A DNA stretch of 64,000 bases, from the NCBI GenBank assembly GCA_936450465.1, contig OW388301.1, positions 17,093,523-17,157,522 on the forward strand. The letters run 5' to 3'. The notes beneath the pieces were generated by a model, which worked only from the letters and a program-made list of their open reading frames with translations, was not told where the DNA came from and searched no databases. The stretch's first letter is position 1, and the number at the start of each line of letters is the position of its first letter. Both the position numbers and the translations under genes were made by a program. Below are positions 1 to 11,050 of this stretch, piece by piece. The stretch comes from Gibbula magus (taxonomy: Eukaryota; Mollusca; Gastropoda; Trochida; Trochidae).

Positions 1-1275
1 TAGGGCCAGCCAGGGCCTGGTATGTTCCCCTCCGGAGGGCGTGCCACCTAGACCTATTCCTCTCCCTCTGAGGTGGAACCTGCTGTCGAGCAAACCAAGC
101 GGGCGGGTTCACGAGAACCCCCAGACTCTTCAACTTCACACTTGGTTTGTCTCCAAAGGAATCTGACAGGAGCAGGATTATCAAAATCCATTGCTGAGGC
201 AGTACCGACCTCACAGAGGACCTCCACAAGAAAATTATACGACTTCCAGTGGGGATCTTTTGTGACCTTCTGTAGGGATAAGGGGTATGACGTGCAAACA
301 GTCATGGTCCCCCAGGTAGCCGATTACCTAGTACACTTGAGGGAGAAAGGGGGGCTAAAGGCCTCCTCTATTAAAACCAACCTAGCGGCGATCATGTCCG
401 TCTTGCGGAAGCGCGACCCTCAGATCGATGTGTCGATTCTGAAAGAGTTGATCAGGACATACCGGAATGTGGATGGGCGGCAAAAACTTAGGCCCCCAGA
501 GTGGGATTTGGCGGTAGTTCTTACCCAGCTTAAGTCAGACCACTACGAACCGTTGGCAGAAACGACTGTCCTCCGTCTCACCATAAAGATAGCTTTTCTT
601 GTGGCCATGGGGTCCGCAGCCAGGATTTCAGAGCTTCATGCTCTCCAAGCGGACCTCTTACGTTTTGATGTGAGAGACGGGGGATTGGCCACTCTGGGAC
701 TAGTGGCTGACTTTGTTTGCAAGAATCAGGCGGCAGACGAGAGGGGTAGAACCTTCTCATTACCATCCATTTCTGGTACGATCGACCCCACAGACGAGGA
801 GAACCGTCTCCTATGTCCGGTTGGGGCACTGCATATCTACACCGAGAGAACCAGGACACTACGGCATGGGAGACAGAGGTTGTTCCTTCCTCATTCCCAG
901 ACCAGTGTCAAGGAACTTGATAAGAGACAACTGGGCATGTATCTATGCTCCGCGTTGTCGAACGCATACAAGGCAGCGGGGTTAAACCCGCCGGCGCGTT
1001 CCAACCCGCACGAGATAAGGACCATATCAGCAACTATGGCTCTTCATGTAACTTGGCGGTGACAGACATCATGGCTGGCTGCTTCTGGAAGTCAGGATTG
1101 GTGTTCGCCAACCACTACTTGCGTGATGTTTCCACAGAGGACCTAGAGGGGATTAACCGGTTGGGTGCTCAAGTCTACACACAGCAACGGGTTCTGACAG
1201 CTCCTCACCGTAGGGTCAGCCAACCCCTCGCTAATGGGTTAATAAATCTGAACTTGTTCAATTTTAACTTCATTC
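1..1275 (+). pseudogene. DIRS-type tyrosine recombinase, frameshifted 3' part of element
   Basis: Open reading begins at about 73 and runs to a stop at 1060-1062. It encodes a phage-integrase-fold tyrosine recombinase of the kind carried by DIRS retrotransposons, where it integrates circular cDNA. The core-binding part (about residues 50-125: LYDFQWGSFVTFC, DYLVHLREKGGLKASSI) precedes the catalytic domain. The first catalytic Arg lies in AARISELHAL and the H-x-x-R box is NPHEIR. The conserved tail (DIMAGCFWKSG, then NHYLRDV with the nucleophilic Tyr) is in another frame, so a one-base indel near 1040-1055 breaks the gene. The frame continues to about 1270. Bases 1-72 show no clear protein. 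RT/RNase H would lie left of the window. Family call is firm at the DIRS-like YR level; Ngaro-like alternatives are not excluded. Confidence 0.82.
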
Positions 1276-1483
1276 ACATGTTGTTGTCTTTTATTAGTGG
1301 TGACCATTTAGGTTCAACCCTAACCGCATAGCGGGGTCAGGGTTTGTTTCCTGTTTCCTGTACTTGGGGAGACTCATGATCTCTCGGACTGCACTAGTCA
1401 CCAATATCCCCTTGTGATGCTGGGAGAGTATCTCACCTTCCCCCACCTCTTCGCAGCCCTCCTCCCGCTGTGGCAATCGGGCA

Positions 1484-1808
1484 TATAGTGAATATCAACG
1501 ATGGTATAGTAAATAATAGTACGTTTTTGGTTAAACATAATTATTTTATACCTACCGTTGATATTCACTATCGTTAGCTCCCGCCCGTCCTCCCCTCTAT
1601 GCGGTTCGGTTTCTTTCTGACAGACAGAAGGAAGCATGATAATCCGGGTCTTGGCCACCTATCGGGAGATAGGGACAGGGAAGGTGAGTAACTCTTCCCT
1701 TACTGTGTAATGATTTGTCAAAGATAGCCATATAGGATAATAGGGCATATAGTGAATATCAACGGTAGGTATAAAATAATGACGTTTAACCAAAAACGTA
1801 CTATTTTT
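1484..1808. repeat. DIRS-type terminal/internal complementary repeats
   Basis: The 20-mer gcatatagtgaatatcaacg occurs directly at about 1486 and 1745 and inverted near 1553-1573. About 62 bp at 1511-1573 is almost the exact reverse complement of 1743-1808. DIRS elements end in inverted terminal repeats plus an internal complementary region, so this arrangement directly 3' of the recombinase fits that element's right end. The segment 1276-1483 between them is non-coding. Confidence 0.65.
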
Positions 1809-1903
1809 AATAGCTCATGAAATTAGCCTTACAATTAAACTGCTGATTTGGAGGATAAGGAACCCGGGGGTCTTTTGCTCTCAGAGCACTCTTGTCAATT
1901 ATG

Positions 1904-2522
1904 TCACACTTTATTTGGAGGCGGGGGTATGTGAGCTGTGCTCGCCTCTACACGCCGGTGAGTGTAGTCATGTTTGTTGTTTGTGAGTGCTTTGACAGTG
2001 TCCAAATAGCTGTTGTGTTGTGGAAGTTTGGTGATGTGTTCCGAAATGGCTGATTTGTTGTCTCCTTTGGTTGTTGATGTTTTGTGTTCTTTGATGCGTG
2101 TGTTGAACGGTCTTGATGTTTCCCCAATGTAGTTGCTGCCGCAGTCGCAGCTAATGTTGTAAACAACTCCTTTAGGTTGTTGTTGTTTTTAGGCATATTT
2201 CTTACCATTATCCTTGATGATGGTTTTGAGTGGGGTGGCCGAGGAAAAATAAGTGTCTATGCCTACTTGTTGCTTGAGTAGACGACTGATGTGGTGTGAT
2301 GTTTTGCCAATGTAGGGTAGTGGGATGCGAATAGGGGCAGGGGTAGGCTTGCTAGTAGTGGGTTTGAGTGGTTGGTTTAGGGTGCAGTTGATGACACGGT
2401 CAACATGTTTAGTTGGGTAGTTGTTAAGTTGGGTGAAGACATGCCGGAGGTGTTTAAGTTCAGAATCAGGGGTGGCAGAGGATAGGTTGATGGCACGGCG
2501 GGTCAGGGTGGAGATGATGTCT
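1904..2522 (-). pseudogene. Penelope-like element C-terminus (linker + GIY-YIG endonuclease)
   Basis: On the minus strand a continuous reading frame runs from about 2522 to a stop at 1904-1906, interrupted by one in-frame TAA at 2189-2191. Upstream of that stop lies the Penelope linker signature LPYIGKTSHHISRLLKQ. Downstream lies a GIY-YIG nuclease core: GVVYNISC, SNYIGETSRPFNTRIKEH, then AISEHITKLPQHNSYL. In Penelope-like retroelements this domain follows the reverse transcriptase and nicks target DNA. The RT domain is absent; the fragment stops exactly where the 18-bp motif array begins. The nonsense codon and truncation mark it as dead. Confidence 0.8.
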
Positions 2523-2525
2523 GTT

Positions 2526-2735
2526 GTGCTCCAAATTGTAATAAATGCTCCAAATTGTAATACCTGCTCCAAATTGTAATAAAAACTGCTCCAAATTGTA
2601 ATACCTGCTCCAAATTGTAATAAAAACTGCTCCAAATTGTAATATCTCGATTTTCGTAAAACATACTGTCAATCTGCTCCAAATTGTAATAAAAAGTGCT
2701 CCAAATTGTAATAACTGCTCCAAATTGTAATAACT
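2526..2735 (-). repeat. Left inverted end: nine copies of an 18-bp motif
   Basis: Nine copies of TGCTCCAAATTGTAATAA separated by 2-6 bp, except one ~30-bp spacer at about 2645-2672. It abuts the truncated Penelope fragment on its left. Translations of this block in several frames (ITIWS, YNLEQ, LQFGA) are repeat artefacts. Confidence 0.85.
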
Positions 2736-2759
2736 GTGGTGAAGCTACATCTCGTGTTG

Positions 2760-5260
2760 CTGAAAATTAAAATATATAGAGTTGATGAAAAGAAGATCTG
2801 ATACAGATGAAGATACAAGAGTTTATGTAGATGTTGATAAGATGTAAATCGACATGTAGATGAAGGTGATGATTTCGATCTTGATGTATGTATTGATGTA
2901 CAGCATGATGTTGATGTAAATATAGGCGTTGATGTAGATATAGATATAGGCATTGATATAGATGTAGATATAACTGTTGATGTTGCGGTAGACAACTTGA
3001 TGTAGATAATAGACTTGATGTGGATGTACATGTATATGTTGACGTAGATGTAGATGTAGACGAATATAAGCCTGCTAATAACATTTAAATGTAGATATGT
3101 AGATGTGATCTTTTTAGATGTATATGTACGATAAGACAAAGGTTTTATGTGTACAACAAAACCCGATACAGAGGTAAGACTTGTAATAACATGAGTGAAG
3201 CTAATAACATTTAAATGTAGATACAAATGAATGTAAATGCTTAGATATAGATGTATGCGTAGCTGTAGTTGCAGATACATTGTATATGCCATTTTATATG
3301 TTATTGTAGGTGTAAATGTAGATGTGATCTTGACGTAATTGTTGATATTAATTTTAGTTGTATTTTGTTTTAGATGTATATGTACGATGAGGCAAAAGTC
3401 TTATGTGTACAACAAAACCCGATTCAGAGGTTATGCCTTGTAGTAACATGAGTGAAGTTATATCTCATGTTGAGAATAATTAATTTGTAAGTGTTGATAT
3501 AGATATTGATATATAAGTTGATGCATATGTAGAAATAACTGATGTAGATGTAGATGTAGACACAGATGTAGGTGTATATACAGACGTAAATGAACAGGAT
3601 GTGGGTGATGATTGCGAAGTAGATATTGGTATAGATGTTGTCATAGATGTAAATATATTATTTAATGTAGAAATAAAAGGCTTAGATAAGTAGATGTAGA
3701 AGTACGTGTTACTGTATGTATAAATAGAGATTAAGAAGCAACGGTTGACGTTGGCTAATATATTTAGTTGTAAATGAACAGATGTAGATGTAGATCTTCG
3801 TGGTGTTGTGAATAAATATGTAGGTGTGAAGTAGTAGTAGTAGCAGTGGGGTTTACATGAAAAGATGTAAATTCTGATATAAGAGTCGATGTAGATGTAG
3901 ATGCAAGGGCTGGTGTAGATGAACATGTAAGATTTGATGTAGATGTGACAGTTGATGTAGATGTTGATATGAAAGTTGATGTAAATGTAAGAATTGATGT
4001 AGATGTTGATGTAAGAGATGATGTTGATGTAAGCGGTGATGTAGATGTAGATGTAAGAGTTGAATGAGATGTGGATATATAAAACTTGATTGAGATATGG
4101 ATATAAGAGTTGATGCAGATTTATGTGTATGAGGTGATGTAAATGTAGATGTAGGAGTAGATGTAGATGTAGAGGTAAGAATGGATGTAGATGTAAGCAG
4201 TAATGGAGATGTAGGTGTAAATGTAAAAGTTGATACAGATATTGAGAGAATTGATGTACATATAAAAGTTGATTGAGATATGGATATAAGAGTAGATGTA
4301 GATGTAAGAGTTGATGTAGGTGTAGATGTAAGAGTTGATGAAGATGAAGATGTAAGTGTTGATTTGAGGTAGATATAAGAGCTGATAAAGATATAGAAAG
4401 AGTAAATGTTGATATAAGAGTTGAAATAGAAATAGATATAGATATAATGTAGATGTATATTTGAGTTGACATGAGTTGTCGGAGATATAGATGTTGAAGT
4501 AGACAGAGTTACAAATGATTAATAGATAGGTGTTGCTTTAGATGCAGATGTAGGAAAAGATTATGCGAAGATGTAGATGCAAATGCAGTTGTATGTGTAA
4601 ATGCAGTTGTAGACGTACCGGTAGAGATAGCTTGATATGTAGGTGTAGATGTAGATCTGGGTGAAGATGTCGATGTAGATGTAGGTAAACATGTATGCGA
4701 AAATGTGTATATAGATGTAGATATAGATGTAAATTGAAAATGTAGATGATGATTTAGACTTAGATTTAGATGAAGGTATAGACGTTTACAGAGACGTAGA
4801 TGTAGATATAAGAGTTGACGTAGATATAAGAGATGATGCAGAAGTATATGAAGATACATATACAAACTCAGGCGCAGATGCAGATGTACGTAAAGTTATA
4901 GATTTAGACGTAATTGAACATGTAGATGTAGATCGAGACGATGATGTAGATGAAGATGTAGGTGTAGATGTAAATAGATATGTAGCAAAAACGGTAGACA
5001 AAGTTTTAGATGCATACATGTATCTTAATCTAAATACAGATTTAGATCTTCATTTAAATGTATATATGGGTGTAAGTGTAGATGTGTATGATGATGTAGA
5101 TGTAAAGGTACACACAGAGGTACGCGTAGATCAAGGTTTTGTGTGGAGAGGTAGATGTATTATGTAAACGTAACTGTATGCGTAGGTATAGATTCAGATA
5201 CAAGACTTAGTGTATATGCCAATTGGAGATTTCATTGTATGTGTTAGTGTAGATTTAATC
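2760..5260. repeat. Degenerate GATGTA hexamer-like repeat
   Basis: About 2.5 kb of purine-biased, imprecise GATGTAGATGTA/GTTGATGTAGAT repetition. A near duplication lies at 3085-3230 and 3290-3460 (both contain ACGATRAGGCAAA.. then GTGTACAACAAAACCCGAT). Long minus-strand open frames rich in Ser, Thr, His, Leu and Tyr arise because the hexamer lacks stops in that frame; codon content is purely repeat-driven, so it is not called coding. Confidence 0.8.
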
Positions 5261-5377
5261 TTGATGTTATGGTTGAGTTGATTCTAGTTGTACATAAAAT
5301 GTATTAAAAAATAAAATGTTGATACACATGAAAAATGAAAGTCTCATTTCAAGAGCAAACTATGTCACCCATTTATA

Positions 5378-6548
5378 CACTAGTGCTCAAAAGAAAGTAT
5401 ACAGTTGTTAAACCAGGCGTCAAATGAAAACAAATTCAAATATTTTTTTAAATCTTGTTAATTTCAATAGAGTATTCGTTTTTACAACAAATGTTACAGA
5501 TACATTGCATTTGATATTGAATATTAGGTTTAATGATCAATCAGAGACAAGTGGGGTACTAATGTAAATTAACACTTTCAAAGATATAGGATAAAGTGTC
5601 TTTCATTGCCAAAATGTCAACAATAACGAACTCAATAACGAGTGTGACCTCCATTGGCGTTGATACAGGCCGTAACACGTCGACACATTGATGATGTAAG
5701 GCGACGAATGACGTCAGGCGTGATTCTTTGCCATTCCTGTTGGAGACATTGTTCCAGTTGCTGGACTGTGACAGGGGGCACTGGTAGTCTTCCGATCATC
5801 ATTTCTGTAATGGCAATACCGACTTTCGTCGGAAAACATCACACATGCCCAATCACACCTCTGCCACCGTTGAACCCGCCTGGCCCACGTCAGTCTACAA
5901 CGTTGATTTTGACCTGTCAGATAAATACCACGGTATGGTCGATGTGCCCGAATGCCATGTCTTCGAAGTCGAGTGTAGACGGTGTGTCGACTGATAGGGT
6001 GACGTAATGCTGTTGACGCCGTTGATGTCGCCGTTGCGAATCTATTTCTGAAATGAATCGTTCGAAAATGTCGATCCTCAGCGGGCGTCATGACACGTGG
6101 TCGACCGCTTCTAGGCTTGTCCGATGTACTGCCTGTGTGTCTCAGCCGATGTATCAGTTTTTACGATTGTAGTTCCGGTACAACCAAAGGTTCTGGCAAT
6201 GTTGGTGTGTCTTTCTCCTTGCGTGGCAAATTCGACAGCTTTCTCTAATTCGACAGGACTCAAACGTGGCATACTTCTTATGTTTTTCCTACTACTGCAT
6301 CCCTAACGTCTCGCTTAGGCTGTTTTATACAATCAATTTGCACATGCAGTTTGTGTTACACAAGAATATGTCATTTTTGGATTTCATCCAACGTTTTTGC
6401 GAATCGTAATTGTTTTCGACATTTTTTCCACAGAAAGTATGGGTCTATACGTGGGACACAATTTCCAGTATGGTTGATCAATAATTTTTTTATTTTGAAA
6501 AAAGTACTCGTATTTTTTTAGGTGTATACTTTATTTTGAGCACTAGTG
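5378..6548. mobile_element. Tc1-like DNA transposon, internally deleted
   Basis: A 1171-bp element with inverted ends: CACTAGTGCTCAAAAGAAAG at 5378 and its near complement ending at 6548 (one mismatch in the first 25 bp). It is flanked by TA at 5376-5377 and 6549-6550, as expected for Tc1/mariner. It interrupts the GATGTA-rich block or its right border. Confidence 0.88.
5632..6272 (-). pseudogene. Tc1-like transposase remnant
   Basis: The reading starts at ATG 6270-6272 with an N-terminal HTH (MPRLSPVELEKAVEFATQG, HTNIARTFGC). It shifts frame near 6130 into KPRSGRPRVMTPAEDRHFRT, then HPISRHTVYTRLRRHGIRAHRP. The DDE region starts normally (RLTWARRVQRWQRCDW, VMFSDESRY with the second catalytic-type Asp), but the segment carrying the later catalytic residues is deleted. 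A third frame supplies the tail (LEQCLQQEWQRITPDVIRRL ... ACINANGGHTRY) ending at 5632. A full Tc1 transposase is about 340 residues; roughly 90 are missing here. It cannot be active. Confidence 0.85.
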
Positions 6549-6689
6549 TATTATATAAGTTCTATTTTATCACTATATAATTTACTAATTATTGTATCAT
6601 GGCAGATTGATAGTGTAATATTCCTGATTGTCGTATATGTATACTGTCATCAAAAACAAACTACAATATCAGATATTTATATTGTTGAT

Positions 6690-8960
6690 TACAATTTTGA
6701 TCAAGTATTACAATTAGGAGCAAGCCTTTGCTCCAAATTGTAATAACTGCTCCAAATTGTAATTACAGCTCCAAATAGCATTTACAAGTGTAAATACCTG
6801 AAAACTAGTTGTAATGTTCTGATGATGACAATGGTAAATATAATATCAATACAGATTTATTTACGCCTACAGCCTTTGGTTTTTGCATAGACAAATAAAA
6901 GCCTAATGCGACTGAAATGAGTTCTTCTTTTACACTTAAAGGACATAAAAATTCATTCGGTCATCAACCTGGTAATGTCATTAATTTTCAAATAATGACG
7001 TGTAAGTCAAATGGATCTTATTCCGAATTTTGTCCGTTTGGATATTTTTGGTCACATAATATTGGATTTATGGAGCTTTTGCTCCAAATTGTAATAACTG
7101 TTCCAAATTGTAATAACAGCTCCAAATTTCACTAAACAGTGTTAATACCCACAATTTGGTTGTATTATTATGATGATGGTACATCTGATATTAATAAACG
7201 TTTTTTAATGCCTACAGCATGTCTATTTTTGGTCACATGATATTGTATTTACAAGCATTATTATAATTTGGAGCAGTTATTACAATTTGGAGCAAGCCGT
7301 TGCTCCAAATTGTAATAACTGCTTCAAATTGTAATAACAGCTCCAAATTGTACTAAACAGTGTAAATACCCAAAATTTGGTTGTATTATTATGATGATGA
7401 TAGTCACAATGGTACCTCTGATGACAATAAAGGTTTGTTTATGCCTACAGCATTTCTATTTTTGGTCACATGATATTGAATTTATGAGCATTATTACAAT
7501 TTGGAGCAGTTATTACAATTTGGAGCAAGCCTTTGCTCCAAATTGTAATAACTGCTCCAAATTGTAATAACAACTCCAAATTGCACTAAACAGTGTACAT
7601 ACCCAAAATTTGGTTGTAGTATTATGATGATGATACTCACAATGGTACATCTGATATTAATGAACGTTTTTTTTTTATGCCTACAGCATATCTATTTTTG
7701 ATCATATGATATTGAATTTATAAGCATTATTACAATTTGGAGCAGTTATTACAATTTGGAGCAAGCCTTTGCTCCAAATTGTAATAACTGCTCCAAATTG
7801 TAATAACAGCTCTAAATTGCACTAAACAGTGTAAATACCCAAAAGTCGGTTGTAGTATTATGATGATGATAGTCACAATGGTACCTCTGATAACAATAAA
7901 GTTTTGTTTATGCCTACAGCATTTCTATTTTTGGTCACATGATATTGAATTTATGAGCATTATTACAATTTGGAGCAGTTATTACAATTTGGAGCAAAGG
8001 CTTGCTCCAAATTGTAATAACTGCTCCAAATTGTAATAACAACTCCAAATTGCACTAAACAGTGTAAATACCCAAAATTTGGTTGTAGTATTATGATGAT
8101 GATAGTCACAATGGTACCTCTGATAACAATAAAGTTTTGTTTATGCCTACAGCATTTCTATTTTTGGTCACATGATATTGAATTTATGAGCATTATTACA
8201 ATTTGGAGCAGTTATTACAATTTGGAGCAAGCCTTTGCTCCAAATTGTAATAACTGCTCCAAATTGTAATAACAACTCCAAATTGCACTAAACAGTGTAA
8301 ATACCCAAAAGTTGGTTGTAGTATTATGATGATGATAGTCACAATGGTACATCTGATATTAATGAACGTTTTTTTTATGCCTACAGCATATCTATTTTTG
8401 ATCATATGATATTGAATTTATAAGCATTATTACAATTTGGAGCAGTTATTACAATTTGGAGCAAGCCTTTGCTCCAAATTGTAATAACTGCTCCAAATTG
8501 TAATAACAGCTCTAAATTGCACTAAACAGTGTAAATACCCAAAAGTTGGTTGTAGTATTATGATGATGATAGTCACAATGGTACATCTGATATAAATAAA
8601 CGTTTTTTTTATGCCTACAGCATTTCTATTTTTGGTCACATGATATTGAATTTATGAGCATTATTACAATTTGGAGCAGTTATTACAATTTGGAGCAAGC
8701 CTTTGCTCCAAATTGTAATAACTGCTCCAAATTGTAATAACAACTCCAAATTGCACTAAACAGTGTAAATACCCAAAATTTGGTTGTAGTATTATGATGA
8801 TGATAGTCACAATGGTACCTCTGATAACAATAAAGTTTTGTTTATGCCTACAGCATTTCTATTTTTGGTCACATGATATTGAATTTATGAGCATTATTAC
8901 AATTTGGAGCAGTTATTACATAACTGCTCCAAATTGTAATAACAGCTCCGAATTGCACTA
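6690..8960. repeat. Hairpin satellite built from the 18-bp motif, ~237-bp units
   Basis: About ten hairpins, near 6700, 7080, 7265, 7490, 7730, 7965, 8205, 8440, 8665 and 8895. A typical one reads two forward TTATTACAATTTGGAGCA motifs, a loop of about 6 nt (AGCCTT), then two or three reverse TGCTCCAAATTGTAATAA motifs. This gives a stem of about 35 bp. Spacer DNA between hairpins is highly conserved (AACAGTGTAAATACCC, TTATGCCTACAGCAT, GGTCACATGATATTGAA). Short peptides within the spacers recur only because the repeat does. Confidence 0.9.
6780..7045 (+). repeat. Long-form satellite unit, direct copy of 8960-9226
   Basis: The first satellite unit is longer than inner ones and shares a segment with the last unit at 8960-9226, including ATTCGGTCATCAAC, GTCATTAATTT, and TCTTATTCCG followed by TGTCCGTTTG. 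The ~237-bp inner units probably expanded inside an ancestral long unit. Confidence 0.7.
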
Positions 8961-9219
8961 AATAGTGTTAATACCCCAAATTCGGTTGTAGTATTATGAT
9001 GAAGAAAGTGATAATGGTACATCTGATATCAATAGAGTTTTTTTTAATACCTACAGCATTTCTTTTCGCACAAAGAAATTAAGACCGACAGCGACTAAAA
9101 TGAGTTCTCGTTTACATTTGAATGATATAAAAACATCATTCGGTCATCAACTTGGCAATGTCATTAATTTATAAATAATAACATGAAAGTCAAAAAGATC
9201 TTATTCCGCGTTGTGTCCG

Positions 9220-9625
9220 TTTGATCCACATCTACACATCTAAACCACTCTTTATTTATAATTCATATCCACATTACATCAACAGTTACATCTGCATCAT
9301 AACCTAAGTACCCATTATACATTAACAATTACATATTCATCCCCGTCATGTCCACGTCTACATGAACATGTACATCGTGATATACAGAGCTCTACATCTT
9401 CATATTCAGCTTGATAATCAGGACATTTTACATCTCCATGTCCTTCAACGTTAACATGGCTACGTCTACGTCTACATTAACATATACATCTTCATCTACA
9501 ACTTCATCTGTACGTATATGTCAACTTAAATATGTAAATCGTAATCAACATCAACATCTACATGCATATAGATACAACTTTCGTGTATATCAACCTTACT
9601 GTTTACACAAAATCAATCTTAAAAT
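9220..9625. repeat. CATCTA-type repeat, mirror of the left GATGTA block
   Basis: About 400 bp of loose ACATCTACATCTACA repetition, the complement of the 2760-5260 repeat, placed symmetrically on the inner side of the right motif array. From 9626 to 10136 I see no gene and no repeat. Confidence 0.65.
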
Positions 9626-10136
9626 CAATACAAGCAGACATAGTCTACTATAAGTGGAAACCTGTTACAGAAATATGTATTGAACAATGATTGTAAAGCT
9701 TAATGCTATAATAAATCCTAAATCACTAATTAGTTATTAATTCATGCTACAGAAGGAAATGTACTTCCCACAACAGAATACTGTCTATCTAAAAATAACC
9801 AAGTTCTGTTCCGGAAGCAATATTGTAGAACGCATTTCGTATTTTGCTCGGGAATCAAGATGTAGATGTTTTTCCATGGCTAAAAATAAAATTCAAAAGA
9901 AGTTAACAACCCCAAAAGGAACATCTTGATATGATGATTGCTCCGGACAGACAGACGGACTGAGGTCATTTCCTTATCCATTATTATTATTTCGTTAACA
10001 CGGGGGATAATAACAATCTTCATAAACATTGTAATTACCATTATCAAAACGAACACCGAATCAATGATCACCATAAAACCAAAATCGTCAAATAATCAGA
10101 ACTAAAGATATTTAAGCTTACATCGCCTTTATCTGT

Positions 10137-10345
10137 GTTATTACAATTTGGAGCAGTTATTACAATTTGGAGCACTTTTTATTACAATTTGGAGCAGCTT
10201 GACAGTACGTTTTTCGAAAATGTGGTTATTACAATTTGGAGCAGTTTTTATTACAATTTGGAGCAGGTATTACAATTTGGAGCAGGTTTTATTACAATTT
10301 GGAGCAGGTATTACAATTTGGAGCAATTATTACAATTTGGAGCAC
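10137..10345 (+). repeat. Right inverted end: nine copies of the 18-bp motif
   Basis: Nine copies of TTATTACAATTTGGAGCA in the opposite orientation to 2526-2735. Spacer order is the same, including a ~30-bp spacer at about 10198-10226 that matches the left one apart from a few substitutions. Confidence 0.85.
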
Positions 10346-11048
10346 TACAATGTCGGTTTTAGTTATGAGTGGATGTTTGGAGTCAAAGTGTTGAAAATAT
10401 ATTATGAAATTAATAAGTATAAAGGTCACAGAAGAAGCATACTGAAATCATTTGATGAAGTAATAGGTAGAGGAACAAACTGAACAAAATACATACTCAT
10501 GTTTGTATTCATGATGAAGCATATATAGTATATAGGTAAACATATTTTAAAATAAAAAAAGCCTTGCAATACAACGATATATATGACATGAGACTTTAAA
10601 TGACAACATGTATAAATAATGTTCTTATTGCTTATGGATGCAAGGGATTTCAATTACAATATTAATCTATGATCATTGACAACGATTTTCTTCTGATTCA
10701 CCATTGATTTGTTCGTTACGTTTTGTTGACCTTGAAGGGAAATGAAGAAACGACGACGCATGCGCCAACGATTGTCAGAATGACAATGAACACCTGTCAA
10801 CTTGCAACATGCATATTTTGTCATAAAATGTAGCTGTAATGGTGGTATGTTATCGATGTGTGTCTTTCAAAGACGTTATTGGTATAATAGTGTAGGCAAT
10901 GTAAATTTACTATTGATCCTGATATGTCAACTTTCATTATCCAAATAACAACCAACATTTGTACACTATAAAAAGGATCATTACCATACCATGAATGTCA
11001 ATGTAAAAAATTGTCAAAACGACAATTTAATTATTTCATTGTTTGTAC
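10346..11048. other. Non-coding stretch, nothing recognised
   Basis: AT-rich sequence with short open frames only. No domain, RNA or repeat was recognised. Confidence 0.5.
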
Positions 11049-11050
11049 AA

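Larger units (their letters stand above)
2526..10345. mobile_element. 7.8-kb foldback-like element with motif-array inverted ends
   Basis: The two ends (2526-2735 and 10137-10345) are inverted copies. Each contains nine copies of TGCTCCAAATTGTAATAA (one orientation left, the other right), with spacers in the same order: 3 bp, 6 bp, one ~30-bp unique spacer containing TTGACAGTA and CGAAAAT, then about 6, 3, 6, 3 and 3 bp. Inner sequence is partly mirrored too: GATGTA-type repeats on the left and CATCTA-type on the right. Between them are a Tc1 insertion and a hairpin satellite of the same 18-mer. No transposase attributable to the element and no clear target duplication were found. Foldback elements with tandem-repeat ends are the closest known analogy; that assignment is inference. 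Confidence 0.55.

Noticed and set aside
2767..5019. Long minus-strand open frames rich in Ser/Thr/His/Leu/Tyr (for example 3480-4472)
   Set aside because: They are direct translations of the degenerate GATGTA repeat; no domain, no codon bias other than the repeat, and similar frames appear wherever the repeat lacks stops.
5654..6007. 117-codon + strand frame
   Set aside because: Antisense shadow of the Tc1 transposase, which has clear homology on the minus strand.
10135..10483. Overlapping + strand frames with YNLEQ/ITIWS repeats
   Set aside because: Produced by the 18-bp motif array in different registers; the mirror array at 2526-2735 gives the same peptides on the other strand.
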